Made by a program: the position numbers and the translations under genes
In this document: positions 15,301 to 30,300 of the stretch, one piece after another
How the letters are laid out: each line of letters opens with the position of its first letter
Position numbering within the stretch: position 1 is the stretch's first letter
Notes under the pieces: generated by a model
Databases searched by the model: none
The model's input: the letters and a program-made list of their open reading frames with translations, nothing else
What the model was told of the DNA's origin: nothing
Source: Siphonodentalium dalli
Lineage: Eukaryota > Mollusca > Scaphopoda > Gadilida > Siphonodentaliidae
DNA length: 64,000 nt
Assembly: GCA_032622095.1 (NCBI GenBank)
Contig: CP136064.1
Span: 132,315,129 to 132,379,128, forward strand
Direction: 5' to 3'

Positions 15301-18300
15301 AAAATAATTCATGCGATCGTTGGAATCACCAGTACCGACACGTTCCCAATTACTCTTCCTTAAATATGGGTCGTCATTGAGAGCGATCGGACATTATGCA
15401 ATGCGTAATTTCACAAATTTGAAGAAAAATCCACTTTCGGTTTTACGAATTCTCCAATTACCGGAAATGGTTTCATAACTCACTTTAGTATGCCGCAATA
15501 TATAGTTCCCCGTATTATACACAGAAAACGTATATTTTTTTATCATGTGGGAAAACTGATGTAACTAAACATAAAAATTACTAACTATGTGCAATTTTGA
15601 TACTTTTAAGAGATGAATTATATCTTTTTAATATTGTCGCAATGATATCAAGCTTATTTTCGATAGATGAGCGAAAGTTAATATTTTACTTTTAAATTTC
15701 CATCAAATGTTTTCTTTTTTTTTCAATAAAAGTAGCTAAATTGGAAGTCAGTAATGTCAATATAACTTCTCCTGATAGTTATACAGATAACCCCTTGGAG
15801 ATCGGGTGCTGATCGGGTACGAATATTGTGATATTTGCTTTTTTAGTCCGCAAACGTACAGAATAAATTTTGACTTACGTTTTCCAATGGCGGCCAATCC
15901 GGCCATTGATAGAGCAGATTGTCGTCATCTTGGAATCCGTCTCTGATGGCGAAGCAGCTCATTTTATGAACAAAATATGGCTCCTCTCATGTAAACCAGA
16001 TACCATAGCACACCATGGTCCATTCTTTGGTCCAATATTGTTAGTTATTTAAAAGTTCTCGGTACCTAAAGACATGCTATTTTCCCCAAATATTTCCCAC
16101 ATTTGTCAAACCAAAGTGCTTTTTAAAGGAAACCACATGTCCAGCATACTATAACAATTCACCAACACATTCTATGTATAAAGCTGAGCAATATGAAACC
16201 TGGTTTCTATGCATTTTTCATTTTTCCATTGTTGTTTTTGGCTCATACAACAGTGATGTTTTCAATGATTTCAGCCATATTTTGGGCAAACGTGCATCTG
16301 ACCCTTAAAGACAAGATTCTGAGCTTTGTACCAGTGTGAATCTATATAGCATGTACCTTTGCGGAAAAAAAGTTGATTTAATTAACTCAGAAGTTTGTAC
16401 ATTCTTGAACAAAAGTCGTATGGCATATGTTTACATCGGACAATCGCTAGCGCGAAATATGTAAATTAGCTTGACTTTTTCACACATTGGGAGTTATAAA
16501 TACGTCACCAAAGTTTCTACCATAAATATAGTTTTTAGGTAATTTATGAGCCATATATATATAAAGCGATATGACCTAACGCGAAACGAGAGGTCGCGAG
16601 AAGAAAGATAGCGGCCCCCGTAATTCAGTGCAGAAATTTGATAAATTAATAGCCATGAATTCGCGCTAAAAATGTGGGAATACAAAATTATGTATTCACG
16701 CGCATCGAGGTTTCGGAAAATGATACGTTCACTTAGTATAGGAAACGCTCTTTATAACACCAACATCGCTCTGTGAAACTATCAGCTATAATTATATTGG
16801 TGAGTTTGTAAATTCAATTTGTCCCATTGTGACATAATTTTCTTCAAGTACATTGGCTCAGTTCTGCCGTCTGATTATGTGTTCAGATAGCTGCTGTCGT
16901 GTGTTATACCGAGTCGTTAATTCATCTAATATATGGTTGTCTAAACTTGGGTGTCAGATTCAGTGTCTGACAAAGACTATTTTAATCGGGTACAATTGTT
17001 GATTTATTTTCTGTTAGTATGATTACATTTACGTTAGAAACAAAACATATGTGAAGTAATAACCAGGTTTATACAATTGTCATAATTTTCAGATTACGAC
17101 GAAACGTCATCGCCTGTACATGCGTCACAGAGATCTCTTTCTACGATAGGCACTGCAGTATCGACATACAGTCCAGTACCAAATATAAGGCCACGTTCAG
17201 CTTGGGCAGGAAGCTCCCCCAGAAGGCTAAGCCCGCATACGTCGGATAACGAAGGCGATAACGCAAGTAGCAAAGGTATGAATAATGTAAATCCAATAAG
17301 GAAATAATAGGTAACGCCACTATTTAACCCGTCCTATAATAGATGGATTATCGCAATCAGTTATACAATGATACATTGGCATGGTCTATTATTCATTTGG
17401 AATGTTTTCAGGAAAATAATCAGGGAAATGTTCGTTTGTTGAATTATTATCTGATCAGTACACGACGGAACTACTCGACAGTGACTATTTAGTATGGAAA
17501 AGGTTAAGGCTCCCCATCATGAACCCATGTGATAACGTAATTTCACTGTAGACATTCCAATGGTGATGATTTATTCTCGAATTCATATTAATAAATAGAT
17601 AATTACAATCAAAAGCATATATCATTTATATATGAGTGTTAATCGCTTCAAACGCGCTTGCTTCAGTGAGCGTTGATAATTTTTCATTTCTTATCGAAAT
17701 GGCCATGTATCGATCGGAACGGTACATCATTGAGACATCCCTCAACTCAGATCAAGATTGAAGATCAGTCCCGATTATCGCCAATTTCGGTGTTCGAACA
17801 TGTTCTCTGGAACCCAGAGTCTGGGTCCAGCCTATTTTGCCATGATCGTATCCACGAACTAACCACTTCGGCTACGCGCGGGGACATCCTTTAAAATGAA
17901 GCCCTTTCACGGAGAGTTTGGAAGCGTATCTGAACATGGGTCCTATATTGACACTGAACGGACCTACCATTATATTGGAACAACACAATGCACTTCCTCC
18001 GAAATTGCACATGTGACCATACGATTACTGCATGTACTGGCGTACATACATGTATGTATCAGATAAATGTAGACACGGGCTCAGTATAAGTGTCCATTGC
18101 TTCCACCCGGGAGCGTGAACAAATTCTCTTCCCTTATCGACCGTGGTGGCGCATTCAATGTCTCTCAACTCAGATCAAGCTTTTCCTAGAGCGTCACGAT
18201 AGTCATTCCGACTGAGTGGGAAGCCATTTAAGGGTCAGACGCATGTTTTCCCAAACTTTCCTGGTATTTCAAAATGAATTTTCTCAAAATCTGTCAGGAA

Positions 18301-21300
18301 TTTCTTTGTGAAATTTGGTACAAAGATTATGTTTGGCACAATGTTTAAGAACCATCAACCCATTGGATATTATAACCCTATTTACTTTACTATTATTGCA
18401 TGAACAATATTTAAAATTTCACTGTTTTCCCGTACCAAGAACTTCTGTAAAATATTTTGTTTTCAAAACTGCTGTTCATATATCCATGATATCATATCTG
18501 AAGATCATGAGAGGAGACTTACCTTTTATTAATTCGTGAAATTTAATGAATATTTTCAATTAAAATGGCAACTACCCATCAATAATTTTCTATATTTGAC
18601 AATGTTCATGTCTTGCCTGCTTATCAATGAAAAATTTGGCTGATATGAGTTCTGGCTCATGGGTTCATAACATGCACGTTAAAGCTGACCGCCATATATG
18701 TCTTAACACTGTGGCATAATTCCAATTGATTGTTCCCTGCTTGAGCGGACCACGCTGCGTACCAACGTTTGTTTTCATTGGGCTGAAATATTTGTTCTCA
18801 ATCTCAATAGTTTATTTCTCATAAATCATACATCGTATGATATAAAGAAAGTACATATATAAACAGACCGACCCCTGGTTCACATTTAACTAAACAGACA
18901 ATCATTGAAATCATTACAGGCATTACATCTATATAACAACATATATAACGGTGAAGGTCGGTCCTAATATAAACAATTTGCATGCGTCGGTCCGTGTGGA
19001 CAAAATATCTCTCGACCTCGAGTATAAACAGTATAATAGCTACAACTAAATAGTATGTATTCTATAATGTGGATTTATATATATGTATATAACACTCATT
19101 ACCAGCATTCCCCATAGATGCGTGAAACATGACGACGGCGTCGACCGAAATCCAGGACCTCCCCATGCATATACAAATATCCAGTACATGTGGAGACCCA
19201 GACCACATCCGCCGCCGACGACCGTTCCACACATCCATGAAAGGAATGTAAATATTCGAGTTAAATAGCCTATGGTTAATATACATATCGATACTTTCGG
19301 ACCAGGAATGTCGGGTATTCTGGGTTACACCCAGGTCAGTATGGTTGCGCGCTCCATATATACCTACTCCTCCCATTTAAGAGGGGTGCAGGAGGAGCTA
19401 TTTCGAACCAACCATATGAATGTGCAATGTGAAATATTTGTGACTGGTTTATTCTTCATTATAATGTATGGAGTATGATGATATTTTATGCAATTAAAAA
19501 TATAAATCAACATCATGATACAAATGAAGAGTCCTCTCATAGAGCCAAGACAATAAGCTATTTGGTGATTGGAGTATTGTGCGAAATTATTAATTATTCT
19601 AGCAGTCCTTGATACCGAAAGAGACAAAAAGGAAAATTATATTTTCAACCTCTCAAATGTATTAACATCCATTGTGTTTATCGTCTCTTAATAATTTCTC
19701 AGCTTCTATTCACAATGAAGATATGTGTGAAATTCAAGATTTTTCGCCAGGTAGATCCAGAGAATTTCTTTGTTGAAAATCTCTGGATTTATGAAAAACG
19801 TGCATCTCCCCCTTAACTGTTACATCGCAATAAGGACAGAGGTTCGGGAAATCACTGGAGATGATTGTAGATTAATATCACTATTTCAATATATTTGTTT
19901 CTCATTAAACTCTAATTACAATATTTGCGAGTAATGCATACTATACCAGGCGGGGTATAGTTGGAAATAAACAATACATGTATATACACATGCATATACA
20001 TTTTCAACTGTTACGAGGACTTCACAAACAAAGTGGATTATCTTCCCTTTAATTATAGTGTTTATACTTCGACTTACAAGCAATTAACAAGATTTAGTGA
20101 AGAAAAAAAGTCATTTCATCACGACAACATATATTCAATAACAACATATTGATTCACCTTATTAGTGCAACATATATTGCTGGTATAATCATACTTCAGA
20201 TAACTTATTTTTCCAACCCCATCGTTTTATACGACATATATGTTATGTTTTAAAGAGAACATGGGAGAGAGACCACATTATTATAGTAAATTCATCAGCA
20301 TGTAATCACACGCAATTGCTATAGTTCAGTTTTCACGGTAAAATGAGTGAAAATTAATTCGGTAGAGTCACTCCCCACTGATGTATTTTCTATTTTAATA
20401 AAATGGACAGGTCATAAGGCCCGAAGGGTTACGCCAAAACCAGGTGCGTCCCCTATACTGACACACAACGGGCTAAACACATGAACGGGTTCATAATGTA
20501 TGACCAACTCATCATCGTCTTTTAATAGAATAGAAAATGAATTAATAAAGTTTAATATATACATATATATAATACACAACAATACATAAGGAAACTTCTA
20601 ACTGGAAATCAATATTAAGAGCAAAAGAAAACAATAAAACAGATATTAAGAAAAATTGTCGTATCAAAGTAAGATAAATAAATAAATCAAAAGGGAAAAC
20701 ATTTAAGTAATTCAAAAATAAATATATAAGAAGATCCAGCAGTAAGGGTACGTTCATACGCTGACAAAATTGCACTGCAAAAATGTCATGTCCGATGGCC
20801 GTTTTGTTAGCTGGCATTTTTGCAGGTTGTCGACTAGGTCGTGCTCCGTCGTGGCTGGCTGACAACAATCAACTACGATTATGATAACGGTGTCTACCAC
20901 TTTGCCGGTGCCCATCAAACGAGGCCACTAACAATAATTACAAGTATCCGTGTTGTCCTTGATTCGAATTGTGTATCGGGGAGAGCCATTGCTAGAACAA
21001 TTTGTCCTCAACCATTGTCATATTCATACTTAATTATACATGTATACGCGAGGAATCTCATGACGTGGTATAAAGAGTTCCGAAAGTGGTACTTTTAAGA
21101 AATGTTAGAGCTAGGGGAAGGGGCTGACAAAATGGACACAGTGTCGCCAACTTCACCAAAGATATATCATGGTGGGGGTCTTGCCAGTTGTGATAATAGT
21201 TCGTCTTTGGCATTCATAAAGCATATATATGTAACTATGCAGTCAATTATTATTATAAAAAACACCAATACAAGGCGGATACCAATGGGATTTCTCGAAA

Positions 21301-24300
21301 GTCGGAAAGTCGTCGGTTTTCTTCGTTCAGTGCGGACCCACCATGTCTCTGAGTGACGTTTATGTTACTCATATATCAGCCCCATCCAATCGATGGAGCT
21401 GCTCGTGACGATCTGACATTCCAACATATCAAGTGACATTATTTTGACTGGCCTAAAGATACCAACACGCATTGTGTTCTTAATATATTGCAAACATCTC
21501 AGCGATATCAGCAATCACGGAAAAACCACTGTCGTACATGATCACTACTAACGCTGATTTGTTGACAACCGGCAGAAATTAATCCGTTTTGGCAATTTTG
21601 CAGCTGGCATTTTGCAGTTTGCGGTGCAATATTGCCAGCGTATGAACGTACCCTAAGGAAGAGATGGAAAATTAAAAATAGAAATGAACACTATGGAAAA
21701 ATAAAAATCGAAAAAAAAAAAATAAGGAAAGAGTTATCAAATAATGGAGAGACACGATGGTAAAGTGGAAATGGAATGAAAGAAAAGAGGAAAAATTAGC
21801 AGAAAATTGGCAAGAAATAGAAAAGGGTAGCTCAATAAATAATAAGGTCAGAAAAGGGAAGCAAGGGAAATAAGATAATACAAATCATGGTGGACGTAAG
21901 TGACATTCTTCCAGCATCTTCAAACGTGGTTGCATCATTATTTTTTATGATACCCAGTGATATAGTTCGTATGATCTACGTCAACTTTACTTTTATCTGT
22001 AGCAATTAAGTCCATCAATCCCACATAGTGCATATACAAGTATGTGGCAGAAATTTTTGAAAAGTGACTGTCATACGCTAGCAGTGTGGCCATCGTGACA
22101 ACACTGAACTGGAGGTCTAACCAAGAACACAGTTTGAACCGCGGGTGTTTGTTGTCCAAACCGTCGCGAGCACCTGCGAGTTGGAAGGGGTGATGTAATA
22201 TTCTTCCGGGTCTAGGGTCGGGAGTGGCACTCCACGAAGCGGTTTCTCGGCGCTCTTTACCGGAGCGGAGTAACTTTTTCAACGATAATAACCTTACTCT
22301 TCTGAGAAGTAAATCCAGCGGTCGGCGGAACGCCGGTGGTTGGACCACTGCAGGGTGCTATCTGGTGTCCGGGATATAACAGCCACATAGCTGGTAACCA
22401 CATAAAGTTAATTCATCGATGAGCGGGGTATCACTCGTTTCGGAAATCGAAGTCATGATAGAGTCTCAGGAAAGGGTGGATGAAATTAATGAACGCTTCT
22501 CGGGGACTATAATACAAGAAAAGTCCCAGATTTCAATAAATTTCCAAAATCTAAGAAAATGTTTAAATATCATAAACCATTTTGGAACGAGGAATTGACC
22601 GAATTGTGGCATAACATGAATAACTGTGAGAAAAAGTGTTTGCATATTAACCCTTTGAACCCTGGCTCCCCATAACGATCGACACCCTGACCTGGGCTCC
22701 CAGTGGTGTTTTGACTTATTGTATGCAGGGTTTATGGTTATGGTGTTGTTTATGTTCAAGTGGTGTCCCATGTCTGAAACTTTAGAGGTACGTTCCACAT
22801 GGACCATTGATGTTTCTAAGATCTGGTTACATTGCCACATGGACACTCCCTGGTAACGGTTGCTAGGCAACCACCCGATATTGAAAGTAAAAATACAATT
22901 AAAACAGATACGACGAAACAAATTTTGAAGGGTGCATGTAGCAGGTAAATTTTTATATTTCAAATGATGACAGGAATGCGGAAAGTTGAAGTACCTACGT
23001 AATACTGGATATCCGAATGAAGAGATATACATGTATATAAAAACCAAAATAGAAGATGACTGCTGGCGACAATGTTTTCCAAAAAAATTCGAAGCATTCG
23101 ATAGCTCCCATCTAGTTGTCAGCCCGAAGATCAATATGAAGTTTGGTGACTATCAGATGAGGGATATGTATGTACAGTTGCTAAACAATTCAGTCATGCA
23201 AAAGAGGATCAAACAGTAAGATACCAAATTGCTGCCTGTGGTAATGTATTTTAACGAAATTCGGGAAAATTAGATTACTCTCACCCTGGTTATACAGAAG
23301 ATCATTGTGGAATCTGGTGACGATCGGACAAGGGGTGTCGTCTGTAGGATCAACCAAATTATTTAGCCATAAAAATAGTAAAATTCAAGATCACCGCTGG
23401 CAGTGATGTCTTCACAAGGACAGTTTGAGAACAAAATATGGCTCACATCTAACGGTGACCCAAAATATCCACATGAGAAAAAGTTCTCCAATAAAAGCTG
23501 GCTGCAGGGTGCGCCAATTGATTCAAATTCGAAATTTAGCAGGGTGTACTGCTTGTGGCCATGTTTTCCCCGCAAATTTGATAGACTGATGGACAAAACC
23601 ACTGAATCCGTTGAATCAATATACATGTATACATGGATTAATTTATATGCATTGTTATACACAGTACTGATATATAAAGGTACTGAAAATAACAATATTA
23701 CTAGTATACACAAAATAAACCATATATCATGGCTATGGGTTCTAATATCCGAATATGACAGCTGAGAACTTGGTGTGAATTGAAGAGTGGTGGTGTCTCA
23801 AGCATATCTAACCCTCCACTTTAGAAACATGCCATTAAATGTCATAAGTATAATCTAGCTTGAGGACAGAAGTTATCCATAAAACCCCCCTTAATTCAAC
23901 CAGGTCCTCGCGCGATGTATGGTCGATCACATGATGATCTAGGCGGATTAGAATTGTTGTATAAAAACAGCACTGCATGTAAATATAAAATAAAATAGTG
24001 CTACATCTTATTACAGATTATTGCCATATATAATCAGTGACTATACAGACAGTCTGACAAAATAAAGTTTCAGTGACACTCTATCCGAAGAGGGGAATAA
24101 TTCCATCTGTTACAGTCAATGGAGCAATTATGAATCTGGAAAGGTGAAATTTCTAAGTAATACTAGATATCGACATGACGCGATAACATATAACGTAAAT
24201 GCAATATGGCCGCTGGCGACCATTTTTCCCTATAAATTAAAAAAATATATTTGATAGCTCTCATCTGATAGATCAATATCAAGATAAATATGAAGTTTGG

Positions 24301-27300
24301 TGATGATCGGATGAGTGAAGTGGACTATGCTAAACGGTTTAGTAATGCTTAAAAAGATTCTTACCTTAATATTTTTATGTTCACTTTATAAACTTCACTG
24401 AGTCATCTTTGTCATGTATTGAATTTGATATCTTTTGTTAACAGTTTATAAATTATGTATGTCTCGTGTTCGTTATTATATTATATACACTTTATAGTGT
24501 GTTTCAGAACGAAAAATAAAATTGAATAAAATCAACAAATTTGTAAATTTTAAAACAATTCAAACGTTGTTGTATTCCATGTCCCAGCCCGGACATATAC
24601 ACCAAATTTCAATAATATTCATTGAGAAACAACGGACCAAACGCCATATAACACCCCGCATACATCTTTTATTCCGAGCTGGCCTTTTATTCCGAGTTGG
24701 CACACGTCGATTGGGGCGAGTTAGCCCTGGGGCGAGTACTCCGATTCGGGCACCTTCTCTATTTGCAGCAGGTATACGTTTACGCTGGTTTACGCGTAAT
24801 TTAATTTACAAAGTTCCCCAATTGGTATCGTAAATAGAGCGAACTTATTTGACAGAGAATGCCTCTGTTATTGATTATCAAGTTGCTATACATTAAAAAC
24901 GACAAATTCACATGCTCGTTCAAGCGCAGTAGTCTATTTTCCCCATGTTAAAGGACATCCACAAATACAAAATAACGCTAACCTACTGCGAATGTTTGAC
25001 ACGACAACTGTTAACATATTTGGGCTGAATTCATCTGACGCGGTATTATTCCTCAAAATAAACAACAAAACCATCGTTACTTGGAAATGTAGTTTGGGCT
25101 AACATTTACATAAATCCTCCACATCATTTATCCCGACACACACGTCAGATGAAAAACAGCCATGAAGTAAACGGCCAAATTGGCCGAAATAAATTATAAA
25201 CCCAGAAGAGTGACCGAAACGGTGTCTTTCTACAATCCTGCAAACCGCGCAACAATGTAAAGCGTTACGCGAATCGCTTCAAATAATTCACGTTTGTTGA
25301 ATTGTGCGCATGCGCATATTTTCCTACCCCAACTAGTCGGCAACAAACACATACACATGGCACTGCTGAAGTTTCTGGGGGTCATTTATATAGATATGAA
25401 CGTTTTATGGTTGTCCGTTTTTTGCGGCCAGTCGGGTTCAAAGGGTTAATGCATATATATGCAATGAATTAGAATGAAATTTAATTTTCTTTTAACTAAA
25501 TTTTGAAGCAAAGTATTCCTTACACGTATGCAAACTGATTTATATTAAGCGTGACATATAGGCCTAGGCCTTATTGGCCGGGTGTATATGTACCCACTGT
25601 GGATGCCTCCGATCCCTTTAAATAATATTTTAAATGCAGTTTTAGTAGTCCAGGAGATCGGGAGGTAGTGTTGCTCATATTGACGGACAAGCTGCAACCA
25701 TGTTATTTTTAATGTTTTAGGTATGGTAATGAAGAAAAATTATGATAGCAAGAACAAATTTGTAGCCTTCTTTGGTTTTTGCGATTTTTTGGGGCATTTT
25801 TCTACGTTTTTAGCCCAAATTTTTCAATTTGTAACCATTTAATTTTAGTATGATTTTGGTGATTAAGTTGAATAGTAATTGTGTTAATAATGTTAAATAA
25901 CTAATCGTGCTAAACAAAATTGAAGAATTTAAAAAAAAAAAATTTAATTTTTTTTACGCAAAATCGGACAAATTGCTACCATTTTTTCATCTTAGTATGA
26001 TTTTAATGGTTAAATTCGCCATTAATTATTTTAATAGTGTTAAATAATTTACAACTTGTCTTCTACAATGTTTTTAAATGGATTTAAGAAGGTTTCTACT
26101 TGTTTTCTAAGTTGAGGGGGGTCTAATTCAATCCAATTAAACATTGTACTGTTCAAAATTAGATCAATTTCTTAAGGCGTATGGTAGATATACGTAACTA
26201 GTTTTCAAAACTTATACATATGCCTTTCTATCCTGTGCGTTGTGCACGCGAGTCGGATTTTACAAATTAAATTATGATGAATAAACCTGAATTTTGGGTG
26301 TGATCACATTTGTGGTCATAATATTCCCATTAGAGAGTGGATGGACATGGGGCATGCGACACTGTGCAGCACTGTGCAGTATATATGTATATGACAAGCA
26401 TGACATGAGACATTAGTATCTTTCTACTAAACTGTGCTTCCAGAGTAATCAGGAATAGAGTATCGGTGTTATTTCTTACCCAAGTAAATTTTAAAACGGG
26501 GTATGTGGTTTAAAGGACCACTGGGAGATAATAGGATGTCCAATGACTCCTATATTTCTATCGTATCACAGTGAAGCTGTTTTTGTAAAATTGGCGCGGT
26601 TTACATGATCAAAGTTCGATTTTCTTTACAATATGTTACAAGCAACTAATTATATAGAGTTACGCTTCTTGAATTTGTGTAGGGAAACTCGAGACAGCAT
26701 AACAAATCAATCTGGCTGCTGATTGGTTGATTATCATTGAGGGAAATATGGAAGGGGTCTGGATATTATGCTGCTGATTTATGTGCAGTAAATGGGGTAG
26801 TTGTGGAAATGCAAGATTATCGTTTTAAAAAAATACCGAAAAGGGCGTGTTTGTTGTCACATACTGGTGCAACGGATGACGTTCTAAGGAAAAAATGACC
26901 ACTTGAAGTTCAAATAGGCTTAACCCATGGCCGGCGGGACTTTTAGTTAACACTGTCATCTATGGAAAATAATTAGGTGTTTGTAACCTATGGATACGAA
27001 GCTTCGGTACATTAATTATTATTCATATATTACTATATTTAAATCAGATGTATGCATACAGTCGGCGTCGAAACAAAAACACTGATGTACCGATTATTCG
27101 TGACATTCAAGTTAAATGTTCAATAATAGAAAATTATACTGTGACTGCTTCATTCAACATGATGTTAATCAAGGTGTATCGTTATTAATAAGAGTATACA
27201 GTAATATCGAAATAAGGAGAATCATGTGGCCCTGGGTACTTATCCCCCAGCACTGTGGCAAAAAAAATTACAATGTATTCTTAAACCCAAACCTGTGGCG

Positions 27301-30300
27301 GTTTTTCATCCAATGTACCAAAGCTTCGTGCCATGTACCGAAGCTTCGTGACGTGTCAGAACTCCAGGAATATACCACCACGGGACATCATATGGCACCG
27401 ATAACAAACGTTGAATGGTGACCAGAAACCCGGATATTAATAATTTCAGATCATAATTAGCATCGATATTAACCCATCGAGGAATATGTCATAATGACAC
27501 ACTATATTACACCACCCCTATATAACTGCTTCATCTCTGACACAGGGCTACGTGTAAGAAGGTTATCGATGTCTACTTAATGAGACTATACAGTTCCGTC
27601 AAAATCTGGTGAAAATGTGACCTCGCATCGTTAACCCCAAATCTGTGGCGATTTTTCATCCAATTTACCGAAGCTTCGTGACACGTACCGTCAAATAGCA
27701 TCAAACGTTGAATGGTCACCATGAACTTCGATAGCAGTCATTTCAGATCGTAACTATCATAGAAATATATATTAATCCATGTGTAATTATGTCAAAATGA
27801 CAACTATATTACACCCACCCTATATAACTGCTTCAGCCCTGACACAGTGCTACATACAAGACGTTTATCCATGTCTACTTAATGAAAGTATATAGTTCTG
27901 TCGAAATCTGGCGAAAAATGTGACCTTGCATCATTAACCCCAAATCTGTGGTGGGTTTTCATCCTATGTACTGAAGCTTCGTGACATGTACCGAAGCTTC
28001 GTGACATGTCAGAACTCCAAGAATATACCCCATCGGGACATCAAATGGTATCAAACGTTGAATGGTCACCAGAAATCTCGATATTAGTCATTTCAGACCA
28101 TAATTAGCATAGCATTATATATTAACCCATCGAGAAATACGTCAACATGACACACTATATTACACCCACTCCTATATAACTGCGTCCTCCCTGACACAGG
28201 CTGCATATAAAAAGTTTATTCATGTCTACTTAATGAGAGTATACAGTTCTGTCCAAATCGGGCGAACAATTTGGTCTATAAATACCGCAGTGTGACACAT
28301 TTAAGATAGACCAAAAACATTAAACACTTTTCAACCCAAAGATACTTACATTTTAATTGAAAAAATAGTCCAAACATGAAAAGTAAATTTTTGCCGATAT
28401 TTAAGTCAAGTTTTTGAGAGAAAAGTCCACTAATTTTGGTGATGTCAGTGGTGACAATAGTAACAATTAACCATAGTACATCAGACATGTTAGTATTCAA
28501 TGTATAGAAGGCAGAATAGCCAATTTTGTGCATCATCCACAACTTGTAATCGATTGCAGGACATGCTGGGGCAATATTTACTATTTTCCATATTTTGGCG
28601 GCCATTTTGGCAGCCATTTTGAGCCAAAGTAAGAATTTTGGGTCCATTGAGTTGGAATATTCATAGGTAATCATATGCATCACTTACATTACAAAGTTAT
28701 GTTCATTTCTTGTTAAAATATGACTAGAATCCCAATTGTGATTTTTTTGTGTGAAATTTTATACCGCATTCTGTAAATTCGTATTTTTGAGGGAACGGAA
28801 GGGGTTAGGACCCCAAAAAGTACATATTGAATTGCCCCAATGATCAGTTAATATACAAAATACAAAATAAAGTCACATTACTCAACCAGTTCCAAACAGC
28901 ATGAATCGATCTAGAAGATATTTGTAAAAAAAAGTAATATTTTCAACTTCCGGCGGCCATTTTGGTGGCCATCTTGGGTGGTGAGTTTCAATTTTGGCCC
29001 AAAAAAGTTACATTATGTCTTACCTTCACGAAAATATATACATTTGTATACATTTTACAAGATTTTTACCGCTATAATTTGCATAAAACTGACTTAGAGT
29101 CTGGTCTGAAAAACAGCGGCCATGATGGACGCCATTTTGTCTGGAGTCTATATGGCCACTTTTTTTTCTTGTTAACATTACTTAAAAATTGAAGGACATA
29201 ATAAGGAACAAAATGAGTGGGGAGAAGTTAAGTCCCAGTCGGTGCAAGGGTACCCATATTAGCTCCCGGAATACTAGTAGTACTATGACGTCGCCGGAAA
29301 ATTCTTCTATTTTCGGTCGTCGGGTAGGTCAATAAAAACATGTTTTTCGCCAATTAAGCTACAAATTCACCACTGCTATCATGGATTTTCGTAATCTACA
29401 TATATTTTACTACAAAATTAGACTGGATAGCACTTGTCCGTCAAAATGAGCAACATTTGTTATTTCTTGGGGTCGATCTCCTGGACTATAGAGTTATAGT
29501 TCCGCCCACACGCCGTGTGCGCCTTATTCGCCCGACCTAACGAATGTTCTGCAAATTAATGAGAAGGTATGTATCAGGTCAATCAAACCAACTATATGGG
29601 AGTGCTCTTTCCAAATTAGTTGCAATGAGGAGGGGGTCGTTCTGTATTTTAATTTGTCTCACAGTGGAGACAGTTGATATATAGTGATATGCAGCATTGA
29701 CAGGCGAAGGATGGTGGGGTTCCATTGTTACGTGGCCTGTTGCTGGATAGCTAGAATTATTATTCATCACCCTTAATTGTTTAGATTCTGCCATTGTGCG
29801 AATTATTGGTTATAATGACCACTGTAGGCCTATAGCGTTTTTTAATAAAATACTGGAAAATTGGAAGTAATTTCAAGAATTTATTTTTCAATTACTTTTT
29901 GCTGATACGAATTTGAAATATTGATAAGTCTTGTATTTTAAATCGGATACCTTGCTTGTAAAATAAGGGTATTGCAATTGTAATAATCAATTTGAAAAGT
30001 GTTTGTATTTGTAACTGAGTATTTCAATTTTTATTGCAAACACTGTATCCCGAATATAAATTAGAAGATTTCAATTGTTCAATCCTGATAGCATGCCACA
30101 TTGCATGTAACCTGTACAGTATATACCCACTGACGCTTCATTCTAATTGCAGCGCATTAACATGTATAATTATATGTTACTTGTGAGTACCTAAATACAT
30201 TTGATCTATTCGAATTGTGTTAATTTCGAGTTAACTGCACAAACGTTTTTTTTTTCATTAAATTTTCTTCTGTTTTTTTTTGTGTGTGCATGTTTCTTCG

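Noticed and set aside
17789-17884. Functional tRNA gene
   Set aside because: A and B boxes are present but the arms do not pair into a full cloverleaf; a SINE head is more likely.
22466-23134. 222-codon minus-strand ORF
   Set aside because: It crosses the boundary of the TTAA-flanked element and covers a diverged satellite unit; it has no domain-like pattern.
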